DNA of 64,000 nucleotides, taken from Linum tenue. Taxonomy: Eukaryota > Streptophyta > Magnoliopsida > Malpighiales > Linaceae. The notes under the pieces were generated by a model. It searched no databases, was not told where the DNA came from, and was given only the letters and a program-made list of their open reading frames with translations. The DNA is taken from positions 38,244,002 through 38,308,001 of the forward strand of contig CAMGYJ010000005.1 of assembly GCA_946122785.1 (NCBI GenBank), written 5' to 3'. The translations under genes were made by a program, and so were the position numbers. Below, piece after piece: positions 44,637-56,798 of the stretch (the stretch's first letter is position 1; each line of letters begins with the position of its first letter).

Positions 44637-47600
44637 CACTACAAAAAATTAGCCCTATGCCAAGGGTTCTGTAACAAGGGTTCAATAAACCCCTGCTATC
44701 TTTTTTTTAACTCATTGTTGCAAAGGTTTGTTGCAAGGGTTCAAGAACCCCTACTACATGTATTAATAATTGTGTATATGAAAACCCTCTCCTTGTCTTG
44801 TTCCAAAATCTGAAAACACTCTCCTTTTTCGATCTTATTCTACTTTTCATAGCTTCTCCTTCCCGGCCCGATTTCCAGGCGCCGTATCATCACCGGCATC
44901 CGACTACCGTCGTCCATGTCACTTCCCTCAAATGACTCCTCTTTCTGCTCGATTTTTGAAATGAAATCCATGTTCCTATGCGGCTGAGAGAATAGCTGGT
45001 GCGTCTAAGTTCAATCACGGAATTCCATTACGAGGAGATGGAGAAAGAGAGCTTCCATTAACATCAATTCATAACCATTACCGTCATCGCTCCAGGAGAA
45101 TCGGTGGGCAATTCTACGATTCTATAAGGTTATCTCTCGCTCTCACTGTCCTTCTCGCGTCCGAGCATGAACTCTCTCTCTAGAATGAAGAACTAATTGT
45201 TAAATAGAAACCCTAGATTTATACATACTGATGATGAATGTTTATTGAAATAGTTTGGGTGGGTAATCCATGAGGTTTCCTTTCGCGTTTGCTTCTGCCA
45301 TTTATCTGTAATGATCATGCTTATGCTTTTACTTTTCGGAAGATTTATTATTCATCTTCTTCTTTTGATCAAAACTCTTCCAGGGAGGTAAAGGGGCATA
45401 ATACCTAATGATTCCAGAGCTTGCTGACTTCAGATCTTATGTAGGTTGCTAGTGATTTGGCTTTCCATTTTTAATTCATTGGTATAATTATATACTTGGT
45501 TTTATCCCTGAATTTGATTTAACTATATGGAACTTACTAATGTTATCTTATGTAGGATGGTACTGAGGAATCAAAGACTCTTACAAAAGCTTCCTCCATA
45601 GAAGGTAAGACTCTTATTTGGATATAGGTAAGCTTATGTAGGATGCTAATGATTTGATTTCGTAAGAAATGTCATGTAAGGCCTGGTAATGTTATCCCAA
45701 ATTCCTATTTTCTGTTTGATTAGGTGATGTAGTTAGTTTACAAAATTTAATTTATTTGTTCAATGTTGATAGTTCTTCTACTTTATCCATGGTTCAGGAG
45801 ACTTGCTTTAGCCTTTGAGGTAAGGGAACTTGAAAAGGTGGTAGTGATACTACTACAACTATTATGTTTTGATAATTTTTCCTAGATTAGTCATTTTGCT
45901 TACACTCATTATCATTAAACTGTTTACAGGAAAATCCATGCCAGGCTATTATACCCTTGCAGCTATCAGAGGATTTGCAGGTCAGAGTCATATGCTTAGT
46001 TTCATTAAGGCTTGATGTGAATAAAACCTAGTGTTGCTGTTAGGGGGTTTAGTGCTCTTAATGGCACTTATCTTAATGGTATAGGGCTAAATCTCATGAG
46101 TATACTATGTTTATTTTGCTAGTGATCTTCTATTCTATAGATGGCTAGGTCCCAGTTTATGCTTAAATTACACGTGGTGTTATTCTTAAACCTTGAATCA
46201 AATGTTTTAAAACCATCATATAAAAGCTCAGAACATATTTGCACTTCTTTGAAGTCGTTTGATTAAGGTCTGCATGTCATACTTATCAAGTTTACAGTTA
46301 AGGTTGTTTTGCTTGAGCTTGCCTTGTCAATGGCAGTTTGAGGGGAACATACCAACGAACAACAAGAAAAGAACTTTTGGGGAGATCTAAGCAACAAAAC
46401 AACTCACCTATTTTCTGTTTCCATTTTCTCTTGTGGGGAAGCAATCTTAGAAAGAAAAAGCTACTGACTTTCCGAAACACCATGGCGGCGTGTGCTAGCG
46501 ACGGTTGGCATTTTGGGTACTGTCCTGCTTCAGACCCATTGAGTTGGCACTTTTCAGCCCCTTGAATTGTTCTTCCTACCTTTGTCTTCTTCTCCTTCTT
46601 TCCTCGGTAAATCCTCTCCCCTGTCTCTCTGCCATGCTTTTTTTCTACTCTGTTTTTTCAACTCACATATCTCTATCTATGGTCATGGAACTGGGTGCTG
46701 ACGGTCTCTACTGCCAAATCTTATTTTTCAAATTTGTTTACGCTTTGGCTAATGGCTTCAGGTTCCATTTCTATTATGTTAGTTGCTTTGCCTGCAATTC
46801 AAAAGGAATCCCTAAATCCCTCCTTGCTGCCTGCAGTTCCACCAAAATCCCTCTCTGATGCCCTCTGCCTCCTTACACTTTTCAAGCTTATATTCGTTGA
46901 TTTCAGACCATTAATATATTTGATTATTTTCATTGACCTGCATATGTAGTGGCTTTGAGCATGGAACTGGTGACACAGCTGTAGAGCTTGTGCCAAGAAG
47001 TAGCAGCGCATCAGTGTCAGTGACTGCAGTATCTTCATAGCTATTTGTTTCTAATCTTCAGATCCTGTACTAGTGCCATCTAATGATTCAAGGCTTGCTG
47101 GTACAATGGTTACAATAAAACGTGAAGTGGGGAGCCATCGAACTCTTGCTGATACAAATGTTGCTCCTAACTCTGAGAAATCAGGTGAGAATCCTGAACC
47201 AGATTCAACTTTTAGTGATGTAATAAGCTTTACTATGACTTCTAACGGCCTTCTGTAGAATGATTCTGCAGTTCCTGTAAAGATTTTGAACAAACTGCAA
47301 AGTGGGGGAAGAGTCAGTTCAGTGAATCTTCTCAACCCACATCTGCATCAGTCCATGTTGGTTTTCTAGTAGTAGGCCATCCTCTAATTACGGCAGCAGG
47401 TCACAAGTGATTGGTACTCAAAAAGGTAATGGGCTGGAACTTGATATTCAACTTTGTCATTCCCGTTCTGTTTTTGCCCTTTCAATTTATATTCTTTTGT
47501 TCCAACTTCACAGCTAGTATTGGCAATTGTGTTATTTGCTGAAGAAGTTTTCTTATTAAAATCACATTGTTTTCTAATCCATTGTTAGTGTATTTGCTTT

Positions 47601-48912
47601 GACCTTATATCAAATATTGATATGGATAATTCTGCCATCCATTCTTTCTTACTAAATGTAACAAGGAAGACAGTGTTTCCACAAGAAGATTCCTATTCAT
47701 TGTTGGTATTTGTTTCTTTCGTTTTGGCTGGCTAGTTGATGTTCTCTTCTTTTCTTTTTTTCTTTTCAATAGCTGGTTCTACCAAAGAGTGGAAACCAAA
47801 GACTACGAACTCCACAGTAGCCCAGGTTTCTGTTATAGCTAGCTCGACAGAAGTTTCTAATGCACCAATTGAAAGTGTTCTTCATCAGTTCCTCAATCAC
47901 AACCAGCTTCAGGAGGTGATATGGAAGATTTAACTTCTAACTTGCAGAAGTTGGAGCTGTCTCTTCCACAACGACATCATGTTCCCATGCCATACCAAAT
48001 CCATATTCCGGAATCGGAGAGAACCAAGTTGAGCTTTGGAAGCTTTGATGCTAACTTTGTTGTAACCTCAAGTTCTACTAGTGGGCCAGAGAGTGAGAAA
48101 AGCTCCACTCCCTTGTCCGATGCAACACACAACGTTGAAGAAGCTCTGGAGGAGCCGGCAACAAGGTGTGTTTTAGTACTATGGCCATTAAGTTTGTTAT
48201 TGAGTTAGATAGACTGGTACTATCAAATATAGGTTGTATACTTCCAATTTTATACTTTTCCTGACTTTTTATACATGGCTATCAACAGTCAAGTTGCAGT
48301 AGGAAATTATTGAAGTACTTTTGTTTCTGTTTACTATTTATTTAGTGTTGAACCATTTGGAAATTCAATTTGTTCTCTCATTTGGAATGAACAAAGTAAA
48401 CCCAATCTGGGTTCACATATAGTGACGGGAATGTCTGACTTTAGTGACAGTTAATTTTTCACTTTAGTAACCAGAATGTCGTCCCAAAAAATGCAAATTG
48501 GTTGTATTAGCAATGGTATATTTAACGACGAGAATTTTATGTTAGTTTGCTTTGATGTTAGCTAAGTATAGCAGGGGTTTTAACCCTTGCTATATGTAAG
48601 TTGTGTCCATAATCCGTTTCAATTTTAGTGACAAATAGCAAGGGTTTCAAACCCATGGTAATGTAGCAAGGGTACAAATAGCAAGGGTTTCAAACCCATG
48701 GTAATGTAGCAAGGGTTCAAAATTCTTGGTACAACCCTTGCATAGGACTTTCACCAAGGGTCACTTAAAACCCTTGCTACAAGTAGCAATGGCAGCTTGG
48801 CCAAGGGTTTGTCCAAGGGTTGGGAAACCCTTGCTAGATCTTGTATCAAGGGTTTAAACCCTTGGTATAGACCAAAATAACCCTTGCCATAGACTCTTTT
48901 TTTTTTGTAGTG
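44637..48912. mobile_element. Non-autonomous CACTA element carrying a GIP1-like gene fragment
   Basis: The left end is CACTACAAAAAATTAGCCC (44637) and the right end TTTTTTTTTTGTAGTG (to 48912), with a 3-bp TTT duplication at 44634-44636 and 48913-48915. Subterminal arrays of CAAGGGTTT and AACCCTTGCTA words lie at both ends (about 44655-44760 and 48560-48890). No transposase is found. The 3.5-kb interior is mostly exon-intron sequence of a host gene. Confidence 0.88.
45556..48172 (+). pseudogene. Captured GBF-interacting protein 1-like gene fragment
   Basis: Several exons with introns are kept on the plus strand. These are a short exon at 45556-45604 (DGTEESKTLTKASSIEG, GTAAG donor), a possible piece ending near 47037 (HGTGDTAVELVPR), and one from about 47063 reading DPVLVPSNDSRLAG...TIKREVG. 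A later one from about 47773 reads STKEWKPKTTNSTVAQVS, then in a shifted frame LQKLELSLPQRHHVPMPYQI, HIPESERTKLSFGSFDANF and an acidic tail. DPVLVPS.DSR, KEWKPK.TN and the IPE.ER..LSFGSFD motif are landmarks of plant GIP1 and GIP1-like proteins (DUF1296 family), which act with G-box factors in the nucleus. Frame breaks and a TAG after TSNGLL make it non-functional. It lies wholly inside the CACTA element. Confidence 0.8.
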
Positions 48913-48916
48913 TTTT

Positions 48917-50018
48917 AATGTACAACTTGAAGTTGTACCATAACGTTAATTGTATAAATTCAGATTGTACCATAAAGGAATTTGTACCCTTATTTTATGG
49001 TACGACTTGAAGTTGTACAATCACATAAATTTACAAGTTCAAGTTATATCATAAAAGGAATCTGTACAAAAAATTATGGATTCTATCTAAAGTTGTATCA
49101 TAACGTTAAAGGTACATCTTCAAATTGTACCATAAAGGCAAAAACCTATAGCACCAATACTATATGGCATTGTAAAATTTCTCAATAATTTCAATATGGT
49201 ATACACGACTAATATTTTGGTTTCTAAAAATAAAATGGTTTGCCTCTAAAACTATTATTATTATTAGTTTACATTTAACTTTAATTTAATGGTTAAATAC
49301 CAAACACAAAATGTTTCATTTCCAAATGAATTCCTCAAAACTTATGAAATTCATTTAAACCAAACGGTATGTAAAACTCTTTTCAAATCACCCAACAAAA
49401 TTAAATGGGTCATAACTCATTCGTTTTACATCGGATTTCAAAAACATTTGCACAGAAAAATCAGTTTTTTTATGCTCTACAAGATTATATCCATTTTTAT
49501 ATATTTTGGAGCAAACTTTTTATGACGTCTTACCACTATCATATCACGATATTATCACTGACAGTGATATAATATCGCAGTGGTATGATGTTGATATGAT
49601 AGTGATATGATGTTGACAAATGATTTAATGACATCATATCACTATCATATCATAATTTTATCACTATCATATGACAATGATATGATGTTGGTATAAGATC
49701 TTATGTAGACAAAACAAAACAAAATGTATTTCATTGTGCATGAGGAATTTTACAATGCTATATAGTATTGGTGCTATAGGTTTTTTCCTTTATGGTACAA
49801 CTTGAAATTGTACCTTTAACGTTATGGTACAACTTCAGATTGTACCTATATTTTGTACAAATTCTTTTATGTTACAACTAAAACTTGTACCTTGTGTGAT
49901 GGTACAACTTCAAGTTGTAAAGTTGTACCATAACATAATGATACAAATTATTTTATGGTTCAACCTAAACTTATACATTTAATGTTATGGTACAACTTCA
50001 AGTTGTACATTAAAGCAC
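48917..50018. repeat. Foldback-like element with repeated GTTGTACCATAA words
   Basis: The left arm (about 48917-49170) and right arm (about 49745-50018) are inverted copies. TTAATGTACAACTTGAAGTT at the left mirrors AACTTCAAGTTGTACATTAA at the right, and AGCACCAATACTATATGGCA mirrors TGCTATATAGTATTGGTGCT. Each arm is built from shorter repeats. The loop is AT-rich and non-coding. The CACTA element ends five bases before it. Confidence 0.65.
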
Positions 50019-50990
50019 CAATACTATATAGCATAGTAGAAGTGCTCCATTGTGCATATCATAATTATTAATTAATGTTTTTTTCATACAATATCTTTTA
50101 ATTCTAAGTTAAAATGAAAAAGATGAGTCTTGCCACCTTCATATCACGATATTACCACTGACAGTAATATGGTAATTGGTATGATATGATAGAGATGATA
50201 TTGATATGATGTTGATATGATAGTGATATGTTGTTGGTGTGGGGTCTTATGTTTGACAAAATAGTTTGATGAGATCATATCACTGTCATATCATGATATT
50301 ATTACTATGCTAACATGTAGGGGTGGCTATACGGTTCGGTCCCGTTAAATTGGCCCAAATTGATCCGGTCCAGTCCAGTCTCTTTGAAAATATAAGGACC
50401 AAAGATTGGATTGGATACAGTCCGGTCTTGACCCGGTCCGGTCCCACCTCGGTCTTGATTTTATATTGAGTTTGTGGGGATTTGAGTGGCCTAAGGCCTG
50501 AAAGGGTGAGGAGTTGGTTAAGTTTTGTACTAAGTGCAAAGGTTTGTGACCGTTTATGCAAATTACCCTTAAGTATTGAGTGTTGAGCTCTCTTATCATG
50601 TCTTTATCCAGTTTTCGATCCGGTCTCGAACGGTTTTTTACCTCAAATCTAAGCCCAAAGATTGGAATGGATTGTTTACTATTCGGTCCCGGTCCGGTCT
50701 CGGTCCGAGTTATATGGTCCGGTTTTGGGTAAAACCAAAAAACCCGGATCAAATAGCCAGCCCTACTAACATGATATGATGTTGTTATGACACTGATAAG
50801 ATGTTATTATGAGGTATTATGTTTGAGAAAACTTAACAAAATGGATATCATTATGTTTTATGTAGATCATAATGAATGCGTTATTTGTATACATTTTATT
50901 TTAAATTTGGAAATGATATTAAGAAGATGGGTCATCATATCACTATCATATCATATCATGATGATATGATAGTGATAATACTACAATCAA
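49530..50990. repeat. Dispersed palindromic ATCACTATCATATCA repeats
   Basis: Blocks at about 49530-49690, 50130-50315 and 50770-50985 are made of CATATCACTATCATATCA and ATATGATAGTGATATGATG words in both orientations. The hAT MITE at 50318 is inserted at the end of one block. Confidence 0.6.
50318..50765. mobile_element. hAT-like MITE with 8-bp target duplication
   Basis: CTAACATG flanks it exactly at 50310-50317 and 50766-50773. The termini are TAGGGGTGGCTAT and its partner TAGGGCTGGCTAT (complement of the right end). The interior has repeated GGTCCGGTC and GGTCTTGACCCGG words. No transposase is present. Confidence 0.88.
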
Positions 50991-51246
50991 CACGTGTTTT
51001 AAAAAATTAATTTTATTCTTTGCTTAAAATATAACAAAACGGATATCATTGTGTAGATCATCATTAATGCGTTCTTTCTATGCAAATTTATTTAACTTCC
51101 GAGTTATTAAAATGAACGTTGTAAGATCTTATTAAGAAAAATAGGGGATTAGGAAAAGTATCTTGATAAAAACAGGAAAATATTTTGGTGTTTGTATTGA
51201 AATACAAAGAATGAGACACTAATAAAGCTCTCTGAAAAAGCCCGCC

Positions 51247-54138
51247 ATGGCTACTGTCGATCAGCATGCCCATCCTCAGTCTCATCATTCAGAGAAACCG
51301 CCATATTCCTCACCAGAGACATCCCCAATCCAACAAAGCAAGAAAAAAACTCTGCATGAAGAGGGATTCTCCGGTCATGGATCTATGATGCTTGAAACAC
51401 CAACCACTGGTGTGAGTGCGACGAATGGAGACAGCAACGATAAGACAACACCAACAAAGATGAAGCTCAGCTACAGCGACTCGGTATCGGGGAGGAGTCT
51501 TCCCCGAGTGGTTAGCAAGAGAACGATTTGATGTCAGATGAATCGGACAAAGATGATGATGATGATCCTGACTGCCCAACGATTCGGGTGCGGAAGGCAA
51601 CGGTAAACAGGATCCGTGATCACTGGGGAAAGGCACTCATTTGTAAAATCCTTGGAAGAAAATTTCCCTTCTCGATCCTAGAAAAGAAGATCCAACACTT
51701 TTGGGCGAAGATTGGCAATGGCTGACTTTGGAAACGGATTCTTCACTGTCCGCTTCATCTCACAACATGATTATGATAGAGCCTTGTTCGGCGGCCCCTG
51801 GCTTCTTGGTGATCATTACATACAACAGAATGGAGGTTGGATTTTGATCCAGACTACTATGTCATTGATAATGCCAAAGTCTGGGTAAGGCTCCCTCGGC
51901 TACCAATGGGGTACTTTGACACTGAAATCATTAATGACATTGGTAGTCGAATTGGTAAAGTGACCAAGATAGAATATAACACGCTACATTGTACTCGGGG
52001 GAATTATGCTCGACTTTGTGTGGAAATTGATGTGAACAAACGGCTCTTCCCAAAGTATCGTCTGAAGAGAAGAGTTCGGCAGATTGAGTATGAAGGTCTC
52101 CACCTTGTGTGCTTCGCCTGCGGCCGCTATGGTCACACCCAGGAAACATTCGCAAAATCTTTCGAAGATGGGAAACTCCCGGCGGACTTCACTTCCAAAA
52201 CCAATCTAATGTTCAACTTTAAGGGTAACTCTGAGGTCCGGCCAGAGGTTCTAGAATATTATGGGCCCTGGATGATAGCGACGAGGAACAGGAGGCCAAA
52301 ATACGTTCAGCGACAAAAACAACAGGCTGGTGATGGGAATCAAAGTATGATTTCGGCGAACCCGCATGTGGCAACCTCATCGGTGGTAACCTAACAGGCA
52401 TCCGGATCACGTTTCCAGGCCCTCGATAATGACAAGGCAAAAATTGCGGTGGAGGAACTAGTTATGGAAGCCGAAAATCAAGGGAGTGAGATCAAGCAAA
52501 AAGGGGAAGAAGTTATTAAGGCAGGAATGGTGAGCAACGGCTCTGGAAAATCTATTGGGGAGGAAATAGGAAACAAGAGACATAAAACAGAGAAGGAAAG
52601 CAGAAAAAAGGAGAAATTTGTGGCTAAGAAGAAAGGCTCATCTACGACAAATGACACGAATAATGAGTTGAAGCCCCCGTTGCTCTCCAAAGCCCAAGCA
52701 AATTCTGGGCCAGTTGCCAAGAAGGTCTCGCAATTCTGGCACCCTGACCCAGACACAACTCATGGGCCAAAATCAATGCATTCAAAAGCACGATTCTATC
52801 TAGAAGTGGAAAAGGGATAAAATCGTAAAGCGTAGAAATGAAACGTAAAAACGTAAGTTTTTTACGCATCATGTAAAATAGTTAAAAAAGTGTTAAGTAA
52901 GACATGTGTTATCGAAATTTTGAGTGTATAGATTTTCGATAAATAAATAACTACATGCAATTTAGGTTCAAAATGTAAAATGTGAGTGTATCATTCGAAA
53001 ATCAAATAGTATAGTAGCATCGAAGGCTTGTGAGAAGTTAATCTTAGAGCCCAAAACAACAATGAGATAATTCATATAAGGAATGATGGGCAGTGAGTTT
53101 TGTAGTCGAAATCAAATACAAGTATAGAGAATCCAATCATCTTTGTTCCGCGCAGCCCAGCAAACAATTGGAAACTTAGGGTTTAGGAAGCTTTGCCAAT
53201 GTTACGATTCGACTTGGTGTAGATAACGACCCAGCATCCCTTCACCGTTGCGGCTTCAAAATTGCCCTCGCCGGACCCCATGAGTCATTGCAAGAGACAT
53301 CTTTGATCTGTTCCGTTTGGTCAAGCGTAACCTTCCCTGTTCTCTCCACCAGTCTACCGCCCCGATTTCTTGATTCATCGTCAGAGCTCATGGATAAATT
53401 CATCGTAGATGTAGAGACGGTGGAGAGCGAGAGACAAGCGGAAACACCTCCACGGGGAGAGAAAGGACCAGATCATATGAGTAAATCAGCAAAGAATGAC
53501 CCGCACGGCAAATCGGACGGCGATACCTCCGCCCCGCTGCAAACGTTGGCCAAAAGGAAAGTGGAGCAACGAAAATCCGGGAAGATGGAAAGTATTGCTG
53601 AGATGGCCGTCGGAATTGAGGGTGCCATGGAGGTCGATGGTAATAGTTGAGCGTCGCCATCCTGGTCTCGTCGTCTTGTCAGGGAAGTTTCCGGGTTACT
53701 CTTATATCTTTTTACCCATGTTTAAGATTTTTAGTTAGAATTTTCATGGTGCGAAAGACCCAAATTTTCTTCCTAGCTTCAAAGATCATATGCGTATTCA
53801 TCGACCGAGTATTGTTTTCATCATCGAGCTACGAATTAGTGGTGAGGACGCGATGGCTGTGATTCGTTTGATGGGTTTTGATCGCTATGAGAGGGTGGAT
53901 GCGGTGGGGTTCTCTGGAGGAATCTGGGTTCTGTGGAACTCGGTTGACTTTGTGGTTTCTGTGGAGGATAGTAACCCCCAATTTCTTCACTTTCGTTGTA
54001 TAGGTACAAACCAGAAACAAGTCTTGCTGACTGCTGACTATGCCAAACCGAACGACTATGATCGACAAACGGATTGTGGCTTCATCGACGTGGGATTCTC
54101 TGATCCCAAATTCACGTGGACAAACGTGAGACTGTGCC
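51247..54138 (+). pseudogene. LINE (L1-type) ORF1 and start of endonuclease, broken
   Basis: ORF1 starts MATVDQHAHPQSHHSE at 51247 and breaks near 51530. It continues with the DUF4283-type domain (VNRIRDHWGKALICKILGRK; after a stop, FGGPWLLGDHYIQQ; then VWVRLPRLPMGYFD). A zinc knuckle reads CFACGRYGHTQETF (about 52108-52150), with the final Cys replaced by Phe. A basic tail ends near 52780, where a repeat is inserted, and more ORF1-like sequence follows at 53390-53650. Endonuclease begins near 53740 (NFLPSFKDH, RPSIVFIIELRISG, GFSGGIWVLW). It is shortened internally to FIDVGFSDPKFTWTN before the Copia insertion at 54139. RT is absent. Confidence 0.85.
52785..53100. repeat. Second copy of the 6436-7045 repeat, inserted in LINE ORF1
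   Basis: GCACGATTCTATCTAGAAGT and AAAATCGTAAAGCGTAGAAA match the start of the 6436 copy. The similarity fades after about 52920, so this copy is shorter. Confidence 0.55.
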
Positions 54139-56798
54139 TGTCAGAACAGAAGCGTGCAAACGATAATCCAGAGTTCCACAAACGAACACAAATTTAATGT
54201 GGTTCACTAACACAATGTGTGCTAGCTAATCCACGGGCAGGGGAGAACAAATTTCACTGATTTGAGGAGAGTACAGGTTACAAACCAAATTCCGGATGGA
54301 CAAACCAAACAAACTAACCTGACTGACCTTACTACAGACTAGGGTGATGAAGAGTATTTATAGAACTCTTCTCCTAATCCCAAACAGAAAACCAAATACC
54401 TTTTTCCCAAACATACAAGGAAAAAAGGCCAAACCCAAACCCAAACAGAATAGGCCTAAAACACAAAACAAACCCAAATCAAATTCAAGTCATATTCTAA
54501 CAATCTCCACCTTGACTTGAATTCTCTCTCAAATACCAGATATTCCAGGCGCGATCCATATCGCCAAATTTACCCATATGCGATCGTAATCGCTAGATAT
54601 CCAGATGTGATCGAAATCACCAAACCCAAACGCGATGCAAATCGCCAAACTCGGATGCAATCAAGATTGACAGACATACCAAACTCCTCCAAATCAGCTG
54701 TACCAGAATCTCCCCTACCTCCAAATTCCCCTAAGGGCGGTCAACAACTCAAACCATTCGACAAGTCCAATCCATATTGAGACTTGCCATTCAGAACCAA
54801 CTTGGTGCACTTATCACCAACAGAACATGTCAAAACAGAACCTTGTAGACTATACAAGGCACCCCGTTTGATACCTTTCAAAATCACCTTAGAATCCTTG
54901 TAGACAGACAACACTCCACCTTCACCTTTGAAACTGAAACCCTTGCTGTCGAGTAGACTCAAAGATATCAGATTCTTAGTCATCTCTGGAATATGCCTAA
55001 CATTGTTCAAGGTGCGAACAGAATCATCATGTGTCCTCATCCTGACGGAGCCTCTTCCCACAATCTTACAGATAGCACCATTGGCCATAGAAACATGTCC
55101 TCCATCTATCTGCTCATAAGTTGAAAACCACTCCCTGCTTGGACACATATGATAATCAGCTGCAGTATCCAAATACCACACATCGTGATGATGTACCTGT
55201 TCATTCACTGCTAAGGCTAAACCATCTTCAGAATCAGAGTTAGTTTCTTCCGCCACAGCAACAGATGATTCCTTCTTCTCCTGATATTTCTTTAGCTTAG
55301 GACAATCAAATTTCCAATGTCCTTTCTCCTTGCAGTAATGACAGATATCATCCTTCAAACCAGCAGAATTCGAATTTGTATTCGCCTTCCGATTACCAGA
55401 TTGTTGTCTCCTACTACTCGTAGCAGCCAACCCATATGCCTGATTTTCCGAACCTGAACCAGACGCCTTATGTCGAACCTCCCTAGTATGTAGAGCAGAT
55501 CTGACATCTTCCAAAGACAAACTATCTTTCCCAGCAATAAAAGAATCCACAAAATTCTCATATGATTGTGGCAAAGATACTAACAGAATTAAGGCAGCAT
55601 CCTCATCATCTACTTTAACATCAATATTCCGCAGATTTAACAAGATGGTATTGAGTTGATCTAGATGATTCCTGAGAGAAGTATCTTCCTCCATACGCAA
55701 ACTGAACAAACGTTGCTTCATATGCAACTTGTTGGTTAAAGACTTTGTCATGTATAGACTTTCAAGCTTCAACCACAAGCCCGCGGCAGTCTTCTCAGTA
55801 GCAACCTCAGTGATGATGTCATCAGACAAACAAAGCAAGATTGTAGAGTGAGATTTCTCCTCCAAACTAATCCACTCTTCTTCATCTATGTTTTTCTTCT
55901 TCGAATTTTCAGACAACGGAGCCCACAAACCCTGTTGTTTTAACAGTGCTTGCATTTTGATCTGCCACAAACTGAAACTGTTTCTCCCAGTGAACTTATC
56001 AATCTTCATACTAATAGTAGCCATCCTTGCTATCAAACAAACTCCAACCAAACTTCCCACCAAACAAGCGAGACAAAATCACAACTACCCAAAATACACT
56101 TCAATCGGCCACAAAAGAGCTCAAATTTTTTCGTACTTTTCCAAATTCCAAATTGCAACCCTGCTTTGCGCTACCTGTAAACTCCACCTGATTAAATCAA
56201 TCTTGGCTCAAAGGAAAAAAAATTGTGCGTCCTTGTCTCCTTGATAATTCCCAAACACAAATTTTCTTTTCTTGGCTTGCTTCTGTGAGCAGTGCAACAA
56301 ACAATAATTCCAACCCAAAATTTTGGAAGCAACCCGGTTCGCGGTAGCTATAAATAGGATGAGATTTCTAACGCGCACGTAAGCAGGACAACGGATGACG
56401 ACAAGCTCAAAATCCCAGTACGTCAATTCTCCCAAAATCGCAACTACGACTCTAATACCACTTGTCAGAATAGAAGCGTGCAAACGATAATCCAGAGTTC
56501 CACAAACGAACACAAAATGACGTGGTTCACTAACACAATGTGTGCTAGCTAATCCACGGGCAGGGGAGAACAAATTTCACTGATTTGAGGAGAGTACAGG
56601 TTACAAACCAAATTCCGGACGGACAAACCAAACAAACTAACCTGTCTGACCTTACTACAGACTAGGGTGATGAAGAGTATTTATAGACTCTTCTCCTAAT
56701 CCCAAACAGAAAACCAAATACCTTTTCCCAAACATACAAGGAAAAAAGGCCAAACCCAAACCCAAACAGAATAGGCCTAAAACACAAAACAAACCCAA
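54139..56798 (-). mobile_element. Copia deletion derivative: two LTRs, gag and protease only
   Basis: The 3' LTR is 54139-54502 and the 5' LTR 56463-56798 (minus-strand element). The 5' LTR lacks its outermost 25 bp or so, ending at AAACCCAA where the other continues to TCTAACA. The polypurine tract (complement CAATCTCCACCTTG) abuts the 3' LTR at 54501-54514. The primer binding site (complement of CTCTAATACCA) abuts the 5' LTR near 56460, with one change from the usual sequence. Integrase, RT and RNase H are absent. It belongs to the same family as the LTR at 1522-1894. Confidence 0.92.
54741..56063 (-). CDS. Copia gag-protease open frame (440 codons)
   Basis: This is one uninterrupted frame. 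The likely true start is MATISMKIDKFTGRNSF at about 56024, close after the primer binding site. Gag has LWQIKMQALLKQQGLW, LYMTKSLTNKLHMKQRLF, LEDVRSALHTREVRHKA and the zinc knuckle CHYCKEKGHWKFDC (near 55330). The protease has WYLDTAADYHM (near 55160) and a substrate-flap-like stretch NVRHIPEMTKNLISLSLLDS. The frame then ends GLSC with a stop where pre-integrase would start. An intact gag-protease with all of pol missing is unusual. It could supply particle protein but cannot reverse transcribe itself. Confidence 0.85.
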   Translation of the reverse strand: MVGSLVGVCLIARMATISMKIDKFTGRNSFSLWQIKMQALLKQQGLWAPLSENSKKKNIDEEEWISLEEKSHSTILLCLSDDIITEVATEKTAAGLWLKLESLYMTKSLTNKLHMKQRLFSLRMEEDTSLRNHLDQLNTILLNLRNIDVKVDDEDAALILLVSLPQSYENFVDSFIAGKDSLSLEDVRSALHTREVRHKASGSGSENQAYGLAATSSRRQQSGNRKANTNSNSAGLKDDICHYCKEKGHWKFDCPKLKKYQEKKESSVAVAEETNSDSEDGLALAVNEQVHHHDVWYLDTAADYHMCPSREWFSTYEQIDGGHVSMANGAICKIVGRGSVRMRTHDDSVRTLNNVRHIPEMTKNLISLSLLDSKGFSFKGEGGVLSVYKDSKVILKGIKRGALYSLQGSVLTCSVGDKCTKLVLNGKSQYGLDLSNGLSC

